A program made the translations under genes and the position numbers. Shown piece by piece: positions 16,240 to 24,652 of a stretch of DNA of 36,149 bases; position 1 is the first letter of the stretch, and every line of letters begins with the position of its first letter. The DNA is from Lichenicola sp964245345 (GTDB lineage Bacteria; Pseudomonadota; Alphaproteobacteria; Acetobacterales; Acetobacteraceae), in the NCBI GenBank assembly GCA_964245345.1, contig CAXTMS010000009.1, forward strand, positions 1 through 36,149. The letters run 5' to 3'. The notes under the pieces are model-generated. The model was not told the origin of the DNA. It made no database searches and saw nothing but the letters and a program-made list of their open reading frames with translations.

Positions 16240-17526
16240 TCAGCCCGTCGCGACGTGCGGCGGCAGCCCGCCCTGATGGCGGCGCAGCAGCACGAGCATG
16301 ACCAGGATGCCGGGCAGGCAGGCCGCCACGGTCAACAAGAAGAACCCGGTCCAGCCCATCGCCTGCGCCAGGAACCCGGTGCCGCCGCCCAGCGTCCGCC
16401 ACGCCACCGGCGCCAGCGACGACAACAGCGCGAACTGGGTCGCGGTGTAGTCGAGCGAGCACAGCCGCGACAGGTAGGTGGCAAAGGTGGTGGCCGCCAG
16501 CACCTCGGCGAAGCCTTCCAGGGTCACCTTGGCCAGCAGAAGCGGGAACACCGGCCCCGCGCGCACCAGGGCCAGATAGAGCAGAATGGAGGCCATCTGC
16601 ACGCAGGCACTGGCGATTAGCGCCCGTCCGAGCCCGATCCGCGCCACCAGCAGCCCGCTGGCGGCAGCCCCCGCCAGCGCCGCGCACAGCGACGGGACGC
16701 CGTTGGCCTGCGCCACCGCCGTCGGCGCGAAGCCGAGCGCATGGTACAGCGGATAGGCCATGGTGTCGGCGAGCTGGGTGCCGAGGTTGGCCACCAGCAC
16801 GAAAACGATGACGATCCCCGAATCCGGGCGGCCGAGCAGGTCGCGGAACGGTTCCACCACGCGGGTGCGCAGCGCATCGCGCCATCCGCGTCCGGCGCCG
16901 TGCTGCGCCGGCTGCGCCGGCTCGCGCGCCAGCAGCGCCAGCGCCGGGCCGGCAAGGCTCAACCCCGCCATCACCAGCAGCGAGCGGTGCCAGCCCAGAT
17001 GCGCCGCGAGCGAGATCGCCCCGGCCCCGGAGCACAGCATGGCGATCCGGTAGCCCCAGCTATAGGCGCCGAGTGCCGCCGCCTGCAGCCGCGGCGCGAA
17101 CGCCTCGATCCGCCAGGCGTCGATCAGGATGTCCTGGCTGGCGGACAGGAACGCCAGCAGGCAGGCGGCGCCGAACAGCGGCAGCAGCGCCCGCGTCGGC
17201 GCGCAACGCGACATGGCGACGATCGTGAGGCTGAGCAGCAGCTGCACCGGCAGCATCCAGCCGCGCCTGCGCCCAAGCCGGCCGAGCGGCCCGGGCAGCG
17301 TCCGGTCGAGCAGCGGCGCCCACAGGAACTTCAGCAGGTAGGGCAGCCCGATCAGGGCGGCGCTGCCGACCGTGCGGAGCGACACGTGGCTCTCGCTCAG
17401 CCATTGCTGCAGGGTGAAGAAGGTGAGGTAGAGCGGCAGGCCGGAAACGAACCCGAACCCGCCCATCAGCAGCAGGCCGCGCAGATCAATCGGGCCTGTT
17501 GCATGCGAAAGAACCGGATCAGGCAT
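16240..17526 (-). CDS. MFS transporter, AmpG (muropeptide permease)-like
   Basis: The protein (428 residues from ATG 17526) has 12 predicted TM segments and AmpG-type features: GFVSGLPLYLTFFTLQQWL in TM1, LIGLPYLLKFLWAPLLDRTL with the conserved FLWAPLLD, and LSASQDILIDAWRIEAF with the SQDI-DAWR block. AmpG carries anhydro-muropeptides from peptidoglycan turnover into the cytoplasm. I chose ATG 17526 (PDPVLSH) rather than an in-frame TTG 22 codons upstream, since the extra residues are low-complexity. Genes of this family also include siderophore or acetyl-CoA-like permeases, so muropeptide transport is probable but not certain. Confidence 0.85.
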   Translation of the reverse strand: MPDPVLSHATGPIDLRGLLLMGGFGFVSGLPLYLTFFTLQQWLSESHVSLRTVGSAALIGLPYLLKFLWAPLLDRTLPGPLGRLGRRRGWMLPVQLLLSLTIVAMSRCAPTRALLPLFGAACLLAFLSASQDILIDAWRIEAFAPRLQAAALGAYSWGYRIAMLCSGAGAISLAAHLGWHRSLLVMAGLSLAGPALALLAREPAQPAQHGAGRGWRDALRTRVVEPFRDLLGRPDSGIVIVFVLVANLGTQLADTMAYPLYHALGFAPTAVAQANGVPSLCAALAGAAASGLLVARIGLGRALIASACVQMASILLYLALVRAGPVFPLLLAKVTLEGFAEVLAATTFATYLSRLCSLDYTATQFALLSSLAPVAWRTLGGGTGFLAQAMGWTGFFLLTVAACLPGILVMLVLLRRHQGGLPPHVATG

Positions 17527-17605
17527 CGACGGAGCGTCCGCAGGCACGGGCGAACGCGCAGGAAGCGGCTGTCCGCTCCTGCGCGCCGGCAAGGCGATCC
17601 GCAGG

Positions 17606-17956
17606 CTACTGCGGAGCCGCCTCGGTCGAGGCCGCGGCCTTCTTGTGGTGAGTGGTCTTCTTGCGGTGATGGGTGGTCTTCTTCGGCGCCATGCTGCTGT
17701 CGCTGGAGCTGGCCGAGGAGTCGGTGGACGGCGCAGCGGTGCTGGGCGTCGTGGTGCTCGGCGCCATGGTGCTCGGTGCCATGGTGCTGGGAGCAGTCGT
17801 GCTCGGCGCCGGGGTGGCGGGCGACATGGTGTTCGGGGCCATGGTCGAGGGCGTGCTGGTCGAGGGTGTGGTGGTGGTCTGGGCGAGGGCCGGGGCCGCG
17901 GCGCCCAGCAGGGAGGCGGCCGACAGGGCGGCGAGGAACCGGGTCTTGAAGGTCAT
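17606..17956 (-). CDS. Small secreted Thr/Ser/Pro-rich protein with tandem APSTM repeats
   Basis: The 116-residue protein has a clear signal peptide (MTFKTRFLAALSAASLLGAA...ALA, cut before QTTTT). The mature part is low-complexity: repeats of APSTM/TPST/APSTT, then a Ser-rich run, and then a basic His/Lys tail (KKTTHHRKKTTHHKK). Nothing in it looks enzymatic. Such proteins are common as hypothetical cell-surface or periplasmic proteins in this group. A longer frame starting at 18031 would put the signal peptide internally, so ATG 17956 is preferred; a GGAG lies about 10 bases upstream. Expression is not certain but the signal peptide argues for a real gene. Confidence 0.75.
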   Translation of the reverse strand: MTFKTRFLAALSAASLLGAAAPALAQTTTTPSTSTPSTMAPNTMSPATPAPSTTAPSTMAPSTMAPSTTTPSTAAPSTDSSASSSDSSMAPKKTTHHRKKTTHHKKAAASTEAAPQ

Positions 17957-18219
17957 GGAGGACTCCGAGGGGTGGATGAGGAGGTTGCTGCGATGCCAGA
18001 ACCGGAACGGAACCGGCGCGCGTGCCTCCATATCACGTTGCCGAAACAGCGTCGCCGGTCAAACTTCCACGATTCGCTCAGGTCTCCGGCGCAGGCGACT
18101 GAAATACAACACAATCTTTCAGGCAGTCCGACCCAAATCATGTCGGTTTCGTGGCAAATCGGGCGGTCTGGCGGCGGCCTTCCGCCAAACCGTTGAAATC
18201 AACCGAGATGCCGTCCGCT
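17957..18219. other. Spacer between the small secreted protein and typA
   Basis: This stretch of about 260 bases carries the upstream region of the small secreted protein and the downstream region of typA (both minus strand). It is less GC-rich than its surroundings around 18050-18160. I find no clear terminator stem or gene. Confidence 0.4.
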
Positions 18220-20043
18220 TCAGGCAGCGTCGCCGCGCTTCTCCATCTTCTTGCGCTCGTTCGGATTGAGATAGCGCTTGCGGATTCGCACCGCCGATGG
18301 CGTCACCTCCACCAGCTCGTCGTCCTCGATATAGGCGATCGCCTGTTCCAGGCTCATGCGTCGTGGGGGCGTGAGCAGCAGCGCCTCGTCCTTGCCGGCA
18401 GCGCGTATGTTGGTGAGCTTCTTTTCCTTGATCGGGTTCACCTCGAGGTCGTTCTCGCGGGAATGCTCGCCCAGGATCATGCCGACATAAACCTTCTCGC
18501 CCGGATCGACGAACAACGCTCCGCGCTCCTGCAGCGAGAACAGCGAGTACTGCACCGCCGCCCCATCCTCCGACGAGATCAGCGAGCCCTTCACCCGGCC
18601 GGCGATGGAGCCGGCCCAGGGCTGATAGCCGGCGAACAGCCGGTTCATGATGCCGGTGCCGCGCGTGTCGGTGAGGAACTCGTTATGGTAGCCGATCAGC
18701 CCGCGCGACGGGATCAGAAAGGTCAGGCGCACCTTGCCGCCGCCCGAAGGCCGCATGTCCTGCATCACGCCCTTGCGTATGCTCAGCTTCTCCACGACGA
18801 TTCCGGAGAACGGCTCGTCCACGTCGACCAGCACCTCCTCGAACGGCTCCTCGCGGTCGCCGGTGTCGGGGTTCTCGCGGGTCAGCACGCGCGGGCGGCC
18901 GATGGTCAGCTCGAAGCCTTCGCGTCGCATCTGCTCGATCAGCACGCCGAGCTGCAGTTCGCCGCGGCCTGCCACCTCGAACGCTTCCGACTCCGGGCTG
19001 TCGGTGACGCGGATGGCGACATTGCCTTCCACCTCCTTGAACAAGCGGTCGCGGATCTGCCGCGAGGTGACCTTCTTGCCCTCGCGTCCGCCGAGCGGGC
19101 CGTCGTTGAGGCGGAAGGTCATGCTCAGCGTCGGCGGATCCACCGGGATCGCCGGCAGCGCCGCGGTGACGTCCGGCGAGGCGATGGTTTCCGGGATGGT
19201 CGCTTCCGACAGACCGGCGATCGCCACGATGTCGCCCGCCTCGACCTCGTCCGCCGGCACACGCTCCAGCCCGCGGAAAGACAGCAGCTTGGTCAGGCGT
19301 CCGGTCTCGACCACCGAGCCGTCGGCGCGCAGCACCCGCACCGGCATGTTGGTGCGCGCCCGGCCCTGCTCGACGCGTCCGGTCAGCACCCGGCCGAGGA
19401 ACGGGTCGGCTTCCAGGATGGAGGCGACCATGGCGAACGGCTTGTCCTTGTCGCAGGACGGCGACGGCACGTGGCTGAGCACCATGTCGTAGAGCGGCGA
19501 CAGGTCCTTGCGCGCGCCTTCCAGCTCCCCGTCCGCCCAGCCCTGGCGGCCGGACGCGAACAGGGTGGGGAAGTCGAGCTGCTCGTCGTTGGCGCCCAGT
19601 GCCGCGAACAGGTCGAACATCTCGGTGTGCACCTCGTCCGGCCGCGCGTCCTGCCGGTCGACCTTGTTGACCACCACGATCGGCTTGATGCCGCGCGCCA
19701 GCGCCTTGGTCAGCACGAACTTGGTCTGCGGCAGCGCGCCTTCGGCGGCGTCCACCAGCACGATCGCGCCGTCCACCATGTTCAGGATGCGCTCGACCTC
19801 GCCGCCGAAATCGGCGTGGCCGGGGGTGTCGACGATGTTGATGCGCACCCCGCGCCACTCCACGCTGGTGCACTTGGCCAGGATGGTGATGCCGCGCTCG
19901 CGTTCCAGGTCGTTGCGGTCCATCGCCCGCTCGGCCACCACCTGGTTCTCGCGGAACGAGCCCGACTGCCGAAGCAGCTGGTCGACCAGGGTGGTCTTGC
20001 CATGATCGACGTGGGCGATGATGGCGATGTTGCGAATGTCCAT
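18220..20043 (-). CDS. typA: Ribosome-associated translational GTPase TypA/BipA
   Basis: The 607-residue protein begins with NIAIIAHVDHGKTTLVDQLL, the P-loop of translation-factor GTPases. It continues with the G3 motif DTPGHADFGGEVERIL, the G4 motif VVNKVDR, and then domains II, III, V and the BipA-specific C-terminal domain (SLEQAIAYIEDDELVEVTPS...IRKRYLNPNERKK). Length is that of BipA. It binds ribosomes and is needed for ribosome assembly and growth at low temperature or under stress in other bacteria. The start at ATG 20043 gives the usual MDIRNIAIIAH terminus. It seems to be a single-gene unit. Confidence 0.98.
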   Translation of the reverse strand: MDIRNIAIIAHVDHGKTTLVDQLLRQSGSFRENQVVAERAMDRNDLERERGITILAKCTSVEWRGVRINIVDTPGHADFGGEVERILNMVDGAIVLVDAAEGALPQTKFVLTKALARGIKPIVVVNKVDRQDARPDEVHTEMFDLFAALGANDEQLDFPTLFASGRQGWADGELEGARKDLSPLYDMVLSHVPSPSCDKDKPFAMVASILEADPFLGRVLTGRVEQGRARTNMPVRVLRADGSVVETGRLTKLLSFRGLERVPADEVEAGDIVAIAGLSEATIPETIASPDVTAALPAIPVDPPTLSMTFRLNDGPLGGREGKKVTSRQIRDRLFKEVEGNVAIRVTDSPESEAFEVAGRGELQLGVLIEQMRREGFELTIGRPRVLTRENPDTGDREEPFEEVLVDVDEPFSGIVVEKLSIRKGVMQDMRPSGGGKVRLTFLIPSRGLIGYHNEFLTDTRGTGIMNRLFAGYQPWAGSIAGRVKGSLISSEDGAAVQYSLFSLQERGALFVDPGEKVYVGMILGEHSRENDLEVNPIKEKKLTNIRAAGKDEALLLTPPRRMSLEQAIAYIEDDELVEVTPSAVRIRKRYLNPNERKKMEKRGDAA

Positions 20044-20203
20044 GCGGGCGACTGGCTTCCGTTCTGTCTGAGCAGACGGGCCGGACGGGCGGGACCATGC
20101 GCGAACGCCGTCCCGACCGGAACGGACCGGATGGGAACGGCGCAGGCGGGCTCGCTTCGGCCCCGATCAGGGGATAGATGGCGGCTAGATAATGCGGCAG
20201 GAC

Positions 20204-20226
20204 AGCATTTGCACGTTCAAAATGCT
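20204..20226. repeat. Inverted repeat in the typA upstream region
   Basis: AGCATTT at 20204-20210 and AAATGCT at 20220-20226 are perfect 7-base arms with 9 bases between. It lies about 22 bases beyond the stop of the PfkB-family gene and 160 bases upstream of typA, both on the minus strand. It could be a terminator stem for the kinase gene or an operator for typA. No T-tract follows. The remainder of 20044-20248 has no gene. Confidence 0.4.
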
Positions 20227-20248
20227 TCGGCCGTTCGCCCGGTCCCGC

Positions 20249-21277
20249 TCAGGGCATGGAATCGGCAAGGCCGGCCAGCAGCGCGCGCAGGTCCGCCTCG
20301 GGACGGGCGCCGAAATGGCTGATCACTTCCGAGGCGGCGACGCTGCCCATGCGGCCGCACGCCGCCACCGGCAGCCCCTGCGCCAGCCCGGCCAGGAAGC
20401 CGGCCGCATAAGCGTCGCCGGCACCGGTGCTGTCCACCACGGTGGTCGGCACGGGCGGGATGTCGGTGCGCGCGCCGTGCCGGAACACGACGCTTCCCTG
20501 TTCCCCGCGCGTCAGCACCGCCAGCTCGACCTCGCGCCCGGCCTGTTCCGCCGCCTGCTCGAACCCGTCGGCCCCATACAGCGAAACGATCTCGTCCTCG
20601 TTGGCGAACAGGATGTCGACGTGGCCCGCCGCCAGCGCGCGGAACGCGGTGCGGTGGCGGCCCACGCAGAAGGCGTCGGACAGCGACAGCGCCACCGTGC
20701 GCCCGGCCTCCTGCGCCAGCCGGGCCGCGCGACGGAACGCGTCCTGCGCTTCCGGCGGGTCGAACAGGTAGCCTTCGAGGTAGGTGATCCGCGCGTCCCG
20801 CACCGTGTCGTCGTCGAGGTCGTCCGGCCCGAAGGCGGTGCAGGCGCCGAGATAGGTGTTCATGGTGCGCTGCCCGTCCGGCGTCACCAGGATCAGGCAG
20901 CGTGCGGTGCTGCGTCCGTCCGCACGGTCGGCGTGCAGCGGGCGCGACGGGAAATGGATGCCGGCCGCGCGCAGGTCGGCGGCAAAGGCGAGGCCGAGCG
21001 GGTCGTCCGCCACCAGGCCGAGATACGCGGTGCGCGCGCCCAGTGCCGCCGCCACCACGGCGGTGTTCGCGGCCGAACCGCCTCCGGTCTGCTTTTGCCG
21101 GTCGAGCCGGCGATACAGGTCGTCGGCGCGCCCCGCGTCGATCAGGGTCATGCTGCCCGGGACCATCCCTTCGGTCTCCGGCATCCCGGCCGCCACCGGG
21201 GCGAGAACGTCGACAATGGCGTTGCCGATGCACAGCAGGTCGTGGCGCGCGTTCCGGGACAGGGTGGCGAGGCTCAA
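20249..21277 (-). CDS. PfkB-family carbohydrate kinase, adenosine-kinase-like
   Basis: From TTG 21277 the product is 342 residues. N-terminal LLCIGNAIVDVLAPV and the glycine-rich GGGSAANTAVVAAALGA are PfkB signature 1 elements; the C-terminal DSTGAGDAYAAGFLAGLA is PfkB signature 2, with the catalytic Asp in GAGD. Family members phosphorylate sugars or nucleosides with ATP; this pattern (IGNAIVDVLA, SHFGARP end) is common among bacterial proteins annotated as adenosine kinase, and I favour that. The TTG start is chosen because AAGGA lies 8 bases upstream and residues further upstream are not conserved-looking; a GTG/ATG alternative lies farther out. It is divergent from the bactofilin gene. 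Confidence 0.85.
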   Translation of the reverse strand: MSLATLSRNARHDLLCIGNAIVDVLAPVAAGMPETEGMVPGSMTLIDAGRADDLYRRLDRQKQTGGGSAANTAVVAAALGARTAYLGLVADDPLGLAFAADLRAAGIHFPSRPLHADRADGRSTARCLILVTPDGQRTMNTYLGACTAFGPDDLDDDTVRDARITYLEGYLFDPPEAQDAFRRAARLAQEAGRTVALSLSDAFCVGRHRTAFRALAAGHVDILFANEDEIVSLYGADGFEQAAEQAGREVELAVLTRGEQGSVVFRHGARTDIPPVPTTVVDSTGAGDAYAAGFLAGLAQGLPVAACGRMGSVAASEVISHFGARPEADLRALLAGLADSMP

Positions 21278-21487
21278 TCGGGCGATCCTTGGGGAAGCCG
21301 GGTCGTCGTGACGGGAACGGCGTCCGCTAGCACCCTGCCGACACAGCGGCAACACGTCCGGTACTGTCCGGTTGGCGCTTGTCCGCTGCCGTGCGCAGCG
21401 TGTAAGCCGAGCACCGGTTCCGCAGCCCGGAAAAGGGCAGGTCCCCAGGACCGGGATCCATCAACCAAGGACAGCGGAGGGTTGAAC
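21278..21487. promoter_or_regulatory. Divergent intergenic region between the PfkB-type kinase and bactofilin
   Basis: About 210 bases separate two divergent genes and must hold both promoters. A small inverted repeat (GGTCC-CCA-GGACC near 21440) is present. No convincing -35/-10 pair could be picked by eye. A GGAGGG lies about 9 bases before the bactofilin GTG. Confidence 0.35.
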
Positions 21488-22285
21488 GTGTTCAAGCGAC
21501 GCAAGCCAGACGAGATCGCAGGCCCGGCCGCACTGCCGACGACCACGGCAGTCCCCTCATCCACGCCTGTCTCGCCGACGCCTCCCACGCCCGCTTTGCC
21601 CACGGCCGCCTTGCCTGGCTCGGCATCCCGGCCGACCGCCCCGGGCCCGATCCAGGGCTCCAACCAGATCTCCAACCAGACCCCTTCTCAACCCGCATTG
21701 TCCAAGGAGGCCCCCATGGGTCGTTCCCCGTTCCCCGCACCACCGTCTCCGCCCGCATCGGGCGCGGCGCCGGGCATCTCCCCGGCCGCCCCGCAGGCGC
21801 GCCCGCCCGTGCCGGGCAGCCCCGGCACGGCCCCCACGGGCGCCGGCCCGAAGAAGGACGCGGTGGAGCGACGCACCCTGGTGGTCGGCCGCGGCATCAG
21901 CGTGCAGGGCGTGGTGCAGGATGCCGAGCGCCTGGTGGTCGAGGGCACCGTGGAAGCGACCATGATCCATGCCGCCGAGCTGTCGGTGGCGCCGGGGGGC
22001 GTGTTCCGCGGCGAGGTCGAGGTCGAGGACGCGGAGCTGGCCGGCACGGTGGACGGCACCCTGACCGCGCGCGGCAACCTCACCATACGCGCCACCGGCC
22101 GGCTGATCGGCACCGCCAAGTGCCGCCGGCTGCAGGTCGAGGATGGCGGCCAGGTGACCGGCCGGCTGGAAATGATCACCGAAGGCGCGCGCCCGGCGAC
22201 GCAGCCGGTGGGCGAGCCGATCGCGTCCAACCGGCCGGCGCCGGCGCCGATGCCGGCGGTCGATCCGGTGCCCGTTTCGGGTTGA
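21488..22285 (+). CDS. Bactofilin (polymer-forming cytoskeletal protein) with long Pro-rich N-terminus
   Basis: The 265-residue protein starts at GTG 21488 with FKRRKPDE, preceded by a GGAGGG. Residues 1 to about 125 are Pro/Ala/Ser/Thr-rich and disordered-looking. From about 130 a bactofilin (DUF583) core follows: TLVVGRGISVQGVVQDAERL, VVEGTVEATMIHAAELSV and then GTVDGTLTARGNLTIRATGR and GTAKCRRLQVEDGGQVTGRLE, a right-handed beta-helix repeating every 16-18 residues. Bactofilins polymerise without nucleotide and position cell-wall or polar machinery. The basic start FKRR may contact the membrane. A later ATG at 21716 would give a shorter form with the core intact. Confidence 0.93.
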   Translation: MFKRRKPDEIAGPAALPTTTAVPSSTPVSPTPPTPALPTAALPGSASRPTAPGPIQGSNQISNQTPSQPALSKEAPMGRSPFPAPPSPPASGAAPGISPAAPQARPPVPGSPGTAPTGAGPKKDAVERRTLVVGRGISVQGVVQDAERLVVEGTVEATMIHAAELSVAPGGVFRGEVEVEDAELAGTVDGTLTARGNLTIRATGRLIGTAKCRRLQVEDGGQVTGRLEMITEGARPATQPVGEPIASNRPAPAPMPAVDPVPVSG

Positions 22286-22335
22286 ACCCGGGAACCTCCA
22301 GGGGGATGGCGGCGTGCCCACCCTGAACGCGTGAG

Positions 22336-24408
22336 ATGAGCGGGCTGGCGGCGGCGCCCACCGTCCGGGTGTCGCCGCTCCGGCGCGAGCTGGCCGCGAC
22401 GCTTCGGCCGCTTCTGCCGACCCTGGCCTACACGCTGCGCACCATGCTGGCGATCGGCCTGGCGCTCTACGTCGCCTTCTCGCTGCAGCTGCTGTCGCCG
22501 TTGTCGTCGGTGGTCACGGTGCTGATCGTGGCCAATCCGGTGACCGGCGCGCTGGTGTCGAAAAGCCTGTGGCGCTTGTTCGGCACCGTGCTCGGTGCCG
22601 CCGCCGCGGTGGCGCTGTTCGCCGCGTTCGCCCAGTCGCCGCTCCTGTTCACGGTCGCCTTGTCGCTGTGCATCGGCCTGGCGTGCATGGTGTCGACGCT
22701 GCTGCGCTACTTCCAGGCCTATGGCGCGGTGCTGGCCGGCTACACGGTCATCATCGTGGCCGCCGGCTCGTTCGCCGATCCGCAGAACATCTTCCTCGGC
22801 GCGCTGTCTCGGGTGTCCTCGGTGTCGGTGGGCTTGGCCAGCACCGCGCTGGTGTTCCTGTTGACCAGCCTGCCGGCGCGGTCGCGGCTCGAGGGCGCCA
22901 TCGAGGCGCTGGTGCGCGACGTCGCCGCCGGGTTTTTGGCCTGTCGCGGCGGCGGCGGATCCGGCCAGGCGGCAGCGCCGCCGCGCACCGAGCTGCTGCG
23001 CCGGGTCAACGCGCTGGACGAGCAGATCGTGTACGCCGGCGCCGACAGCTACGCGGTGCGGGCCCGGATGATGCGTCTGCGCCGCGGCGGCGCCGGACTG
23101 CTCGGGCTGCTGGGCGCGCTTGAGCCGCTGCACGACCGGCTCCGGCAGGACGATGGCGGCGTGGGCGCGGCGCGGCGGATCGCGCACGAGGCCATGGGGA
23201 TGCTGGCCGCGCTCACGCCGGGCGGCCTCGGTGCCGCGCTGCCACGCCTCGAGGCGGCGCACGCGGAGGTGCAAGCGATCGCCGCCGCAACCACCGACCC
23301 GGCGGCGCTGACGGTGGTGCTGCACGAGCACGACCTGCTGCAACAGCTGGCCGAGGCGGTCGCCAACCTGGACGGGCGCGGCACGGGCGGCGTCCGGCTG
23401 CGCCTGCTGCCCTTTCTCGACTGGTCGAGCGCCCTGCGCAACGGCTTGCGCGGCACCCTGGTCACGCTGTTCGGCGGGCTGTTCTGGTATGTGACGCAGT
23501 GGCCGTCCGGACCGACGCTGTTGTCCTACCTGGTTCCGGCCGCCTGCCTGCTGTCGACCAACCCGTCCGCGTCGCAGGCCAGCGTCAGCTTCGCGATCGG
23601 CACGCTTCTGGCGCTTCCGGCCTCCTTCGTGGCGCAAACCTTTCTGCTGCCGCAGATCGACGGCTTCCCGCTGTTGTGGGGTTCGCTGTGCCTGTGCCTG
23701 GCCCCGGGCATCTGGCTGCAGTTCCATCCCCGGTACGGGCTGCGGGCGTTCGGCTACGTGGTGTTCTTCAACGCCATGGTGAACATCCATAACCCCATCA
23801 CCTTTGACGACATCGCGCTGCTCAACAGCTGGGAAGCGTTTATCGTCGGCGTGGCGTGCCTGGTTCTGGTGTTCCGGGTGCTGCTGCCGGTCAACCCCCG
23901 GCGCGAGGTGGTCCGGCTGGCGGCCTCGCTGGGGCGGGCGGTGGAGCGCCTGGCGCGCACGCGCCGCCGCCTGCCGGCCTGGGTTCCCTGGCAGAACCGG
24001 CAGATGCAGAAGATCCTGCGCCTGCTCCAGCGCATGCAGCAGGTTCCGGGCCTGGACCAGGTGGGCCCGCTTCAGCGAGCGTTTGCCGCCGTGGCGCTGG
24101 GACGGGTGGTGCTGACGCTGCAGGCGCTGCGGCGCGAGCCGGTGCTGGACGGAACAGGGCACGACGCCGCGTTGCGGGCGCTGCGGGCGCTGCAACGGCT
24201 GCGTTCCTCGCCGGAGCGGGCAGCAGCGGCGATCCGGGCCGCGATCGACCTGGCGGAGCCGCTGCTGCCGCCGCCCGACGCCACGCCGGCGGACGCGCCG
24301 CATCCGGCCCGGCTGCTGGTCGGCACGCTGGGCGAGGCGGTGGTGCTGGTCGCCAGGGCCGGCCCGCTCCTCGACCGGCATGGCGCGTTGGCAGGGCTGG
24401 AATGCTGA
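22336..24408 (+). CDS. FUSC-family inner-membrane permease (aromatic acid/fusaric acid exporter type, AaeB-like)
   Basis: The 690-residue protein has the two-part FUSC layout: an N-terminal block of about six TM segments (roughly residues 30-175, e.g. TLAYTLRTMLAIGLALYVAF), a soluble middle, a second TM block (about 370-520, e.g. GTLVTLFGGLFWYVTQWPSG) and a cytoplasmic helical C-terminus. FUSC permeases export aromatic acids such as p-hydroxybenzoate or fusaric acid. The ATG follows the bactofilin gene by 50 bases. Its stop overlaps the next ATG (ATGCTGA), so the small DUF1656 protein is coupled to it. The order FUSC - DUF1656 - HlyD - OMF is the standard one for this export system. Confidence 0.92.
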   Translation: MSGLAAAPTVRVSPLRRELAATLRPLLPTLAYTLRTMLAIGLALYVAFSLQLLSPLSSVVTVLIVANPVTGALVSKSLWRLFGTVLGAAAAVALFAAFAQSPLLFTVALSLCIGLACMVSTLLRYFQAYGAVLAGYTVIIVAAGSFADPQNIFLGALSRVSSVSVGLASTALVFLLTSLPARSRLEGAIEALVRDVAAGFLACRGGGGSGQAAAPPRTELLRRVNALDEQIVYAGADSYAVRARMMRLRRGGAGLLGLLGALEPLHDRLRQDDGGVGAARRIAHEAMGMLAALTPGGLGAALPRLEAAHAEVQAIAAATTDPAALTVVLHEHDLLQQLAEAVANLDGRGTGGVRLRLLPFLDWSSALRNGLRGTLVTLFGGLFWYVTQWPSGPTLLSYLVPAACLLSTNPSASQASVSFAIGTLLALPASFVAQTFLLPQIDGFPLLWGSLCLCLAPGIWLQFHPRYGLRAFGYVVFFNAMVNIHNPITFDDIALLNSWEAFIVGVACLVLVFRVLLPVNPRREVVRLAASLGRAVERLARTRRRLPAWVPWQNRQMQKILRLLQRMQQVPGLDQVGPLQRAFAAVALGRVVLTLQALRREPVLDGTGHDAALRALRALQRLRSSPERAAAAIRAAIDLAEPLLPPPDATPADAPHPARLLVGTLGEAVVLVARAGPLLDRHGALAGLEC

Positions 24409-24596
24409 CCGAGCTGCACCTGGGCGGGGTGCTGTTCGCGCCGATCGTGGCCTATGCGCTGCTGGCGGTGCCGATCACGCTCCTGCTGCGCGCGCTGATC
24501 TGGGCCAGCGGCCTCGCGCGCTGGACCTGGCACCTGCCGCTGCTGGAGTTCGCGCTCTACATTTGCGTGTTGTCGCTGCTGGTGACGGTTCTGTAG
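24402..24596 (+). CDS. DUF1656 small inner-membrane protein (AaeX-like)
   Basis: This 64-residue protein begins with LTELHLGGVLFAPIVAYALL and has two TM segments, the pattern of the DUF1656/AaeX family (E--I-GV-F-P-----). It accompanies FUSC and HlyD genes in efflux operons, and its ATG overlaps the end of the FUSC gene. Its exact role is not established; it is thought to belong to the pump complex. Confidence 0.9.
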   Translation: MLTELHLGGVLFAPIVAYALLAVPITLLLRALIWASGLARWTWHLPLLEFALYICVLSLLVTVL

Positions 24597-24652
24597 GCGA
24601 CACCCATCGCTGCGGCAGCTGGTTGCGGCCCGCGTCGCACGGAGAGCCTCGG

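Noticed and set aside
17740..17860. Tandem repeats in the small secreted protein considered as a CRISPR-like or minisatellite array
   Set aside because: The repeats are short, in frame and encode APSTM units, so they are explained as protein repeats.
18151..20322. A 723-residue open frame on the plus strand opposite typA
   Set aside because: It is antisense to a clearly conserved GTPase, has a His/Arg/Gln-rich composition and no family motif. It is an effect of GC-rich codon bias.
21688..24381. An 897-residue open frame on the minus strand opposite the bactofilin and FUSC genes
   Set aside because: It is antisense to two recognised genes and rich in Arg/Gln/Gly without domains. It is a shadow frame.
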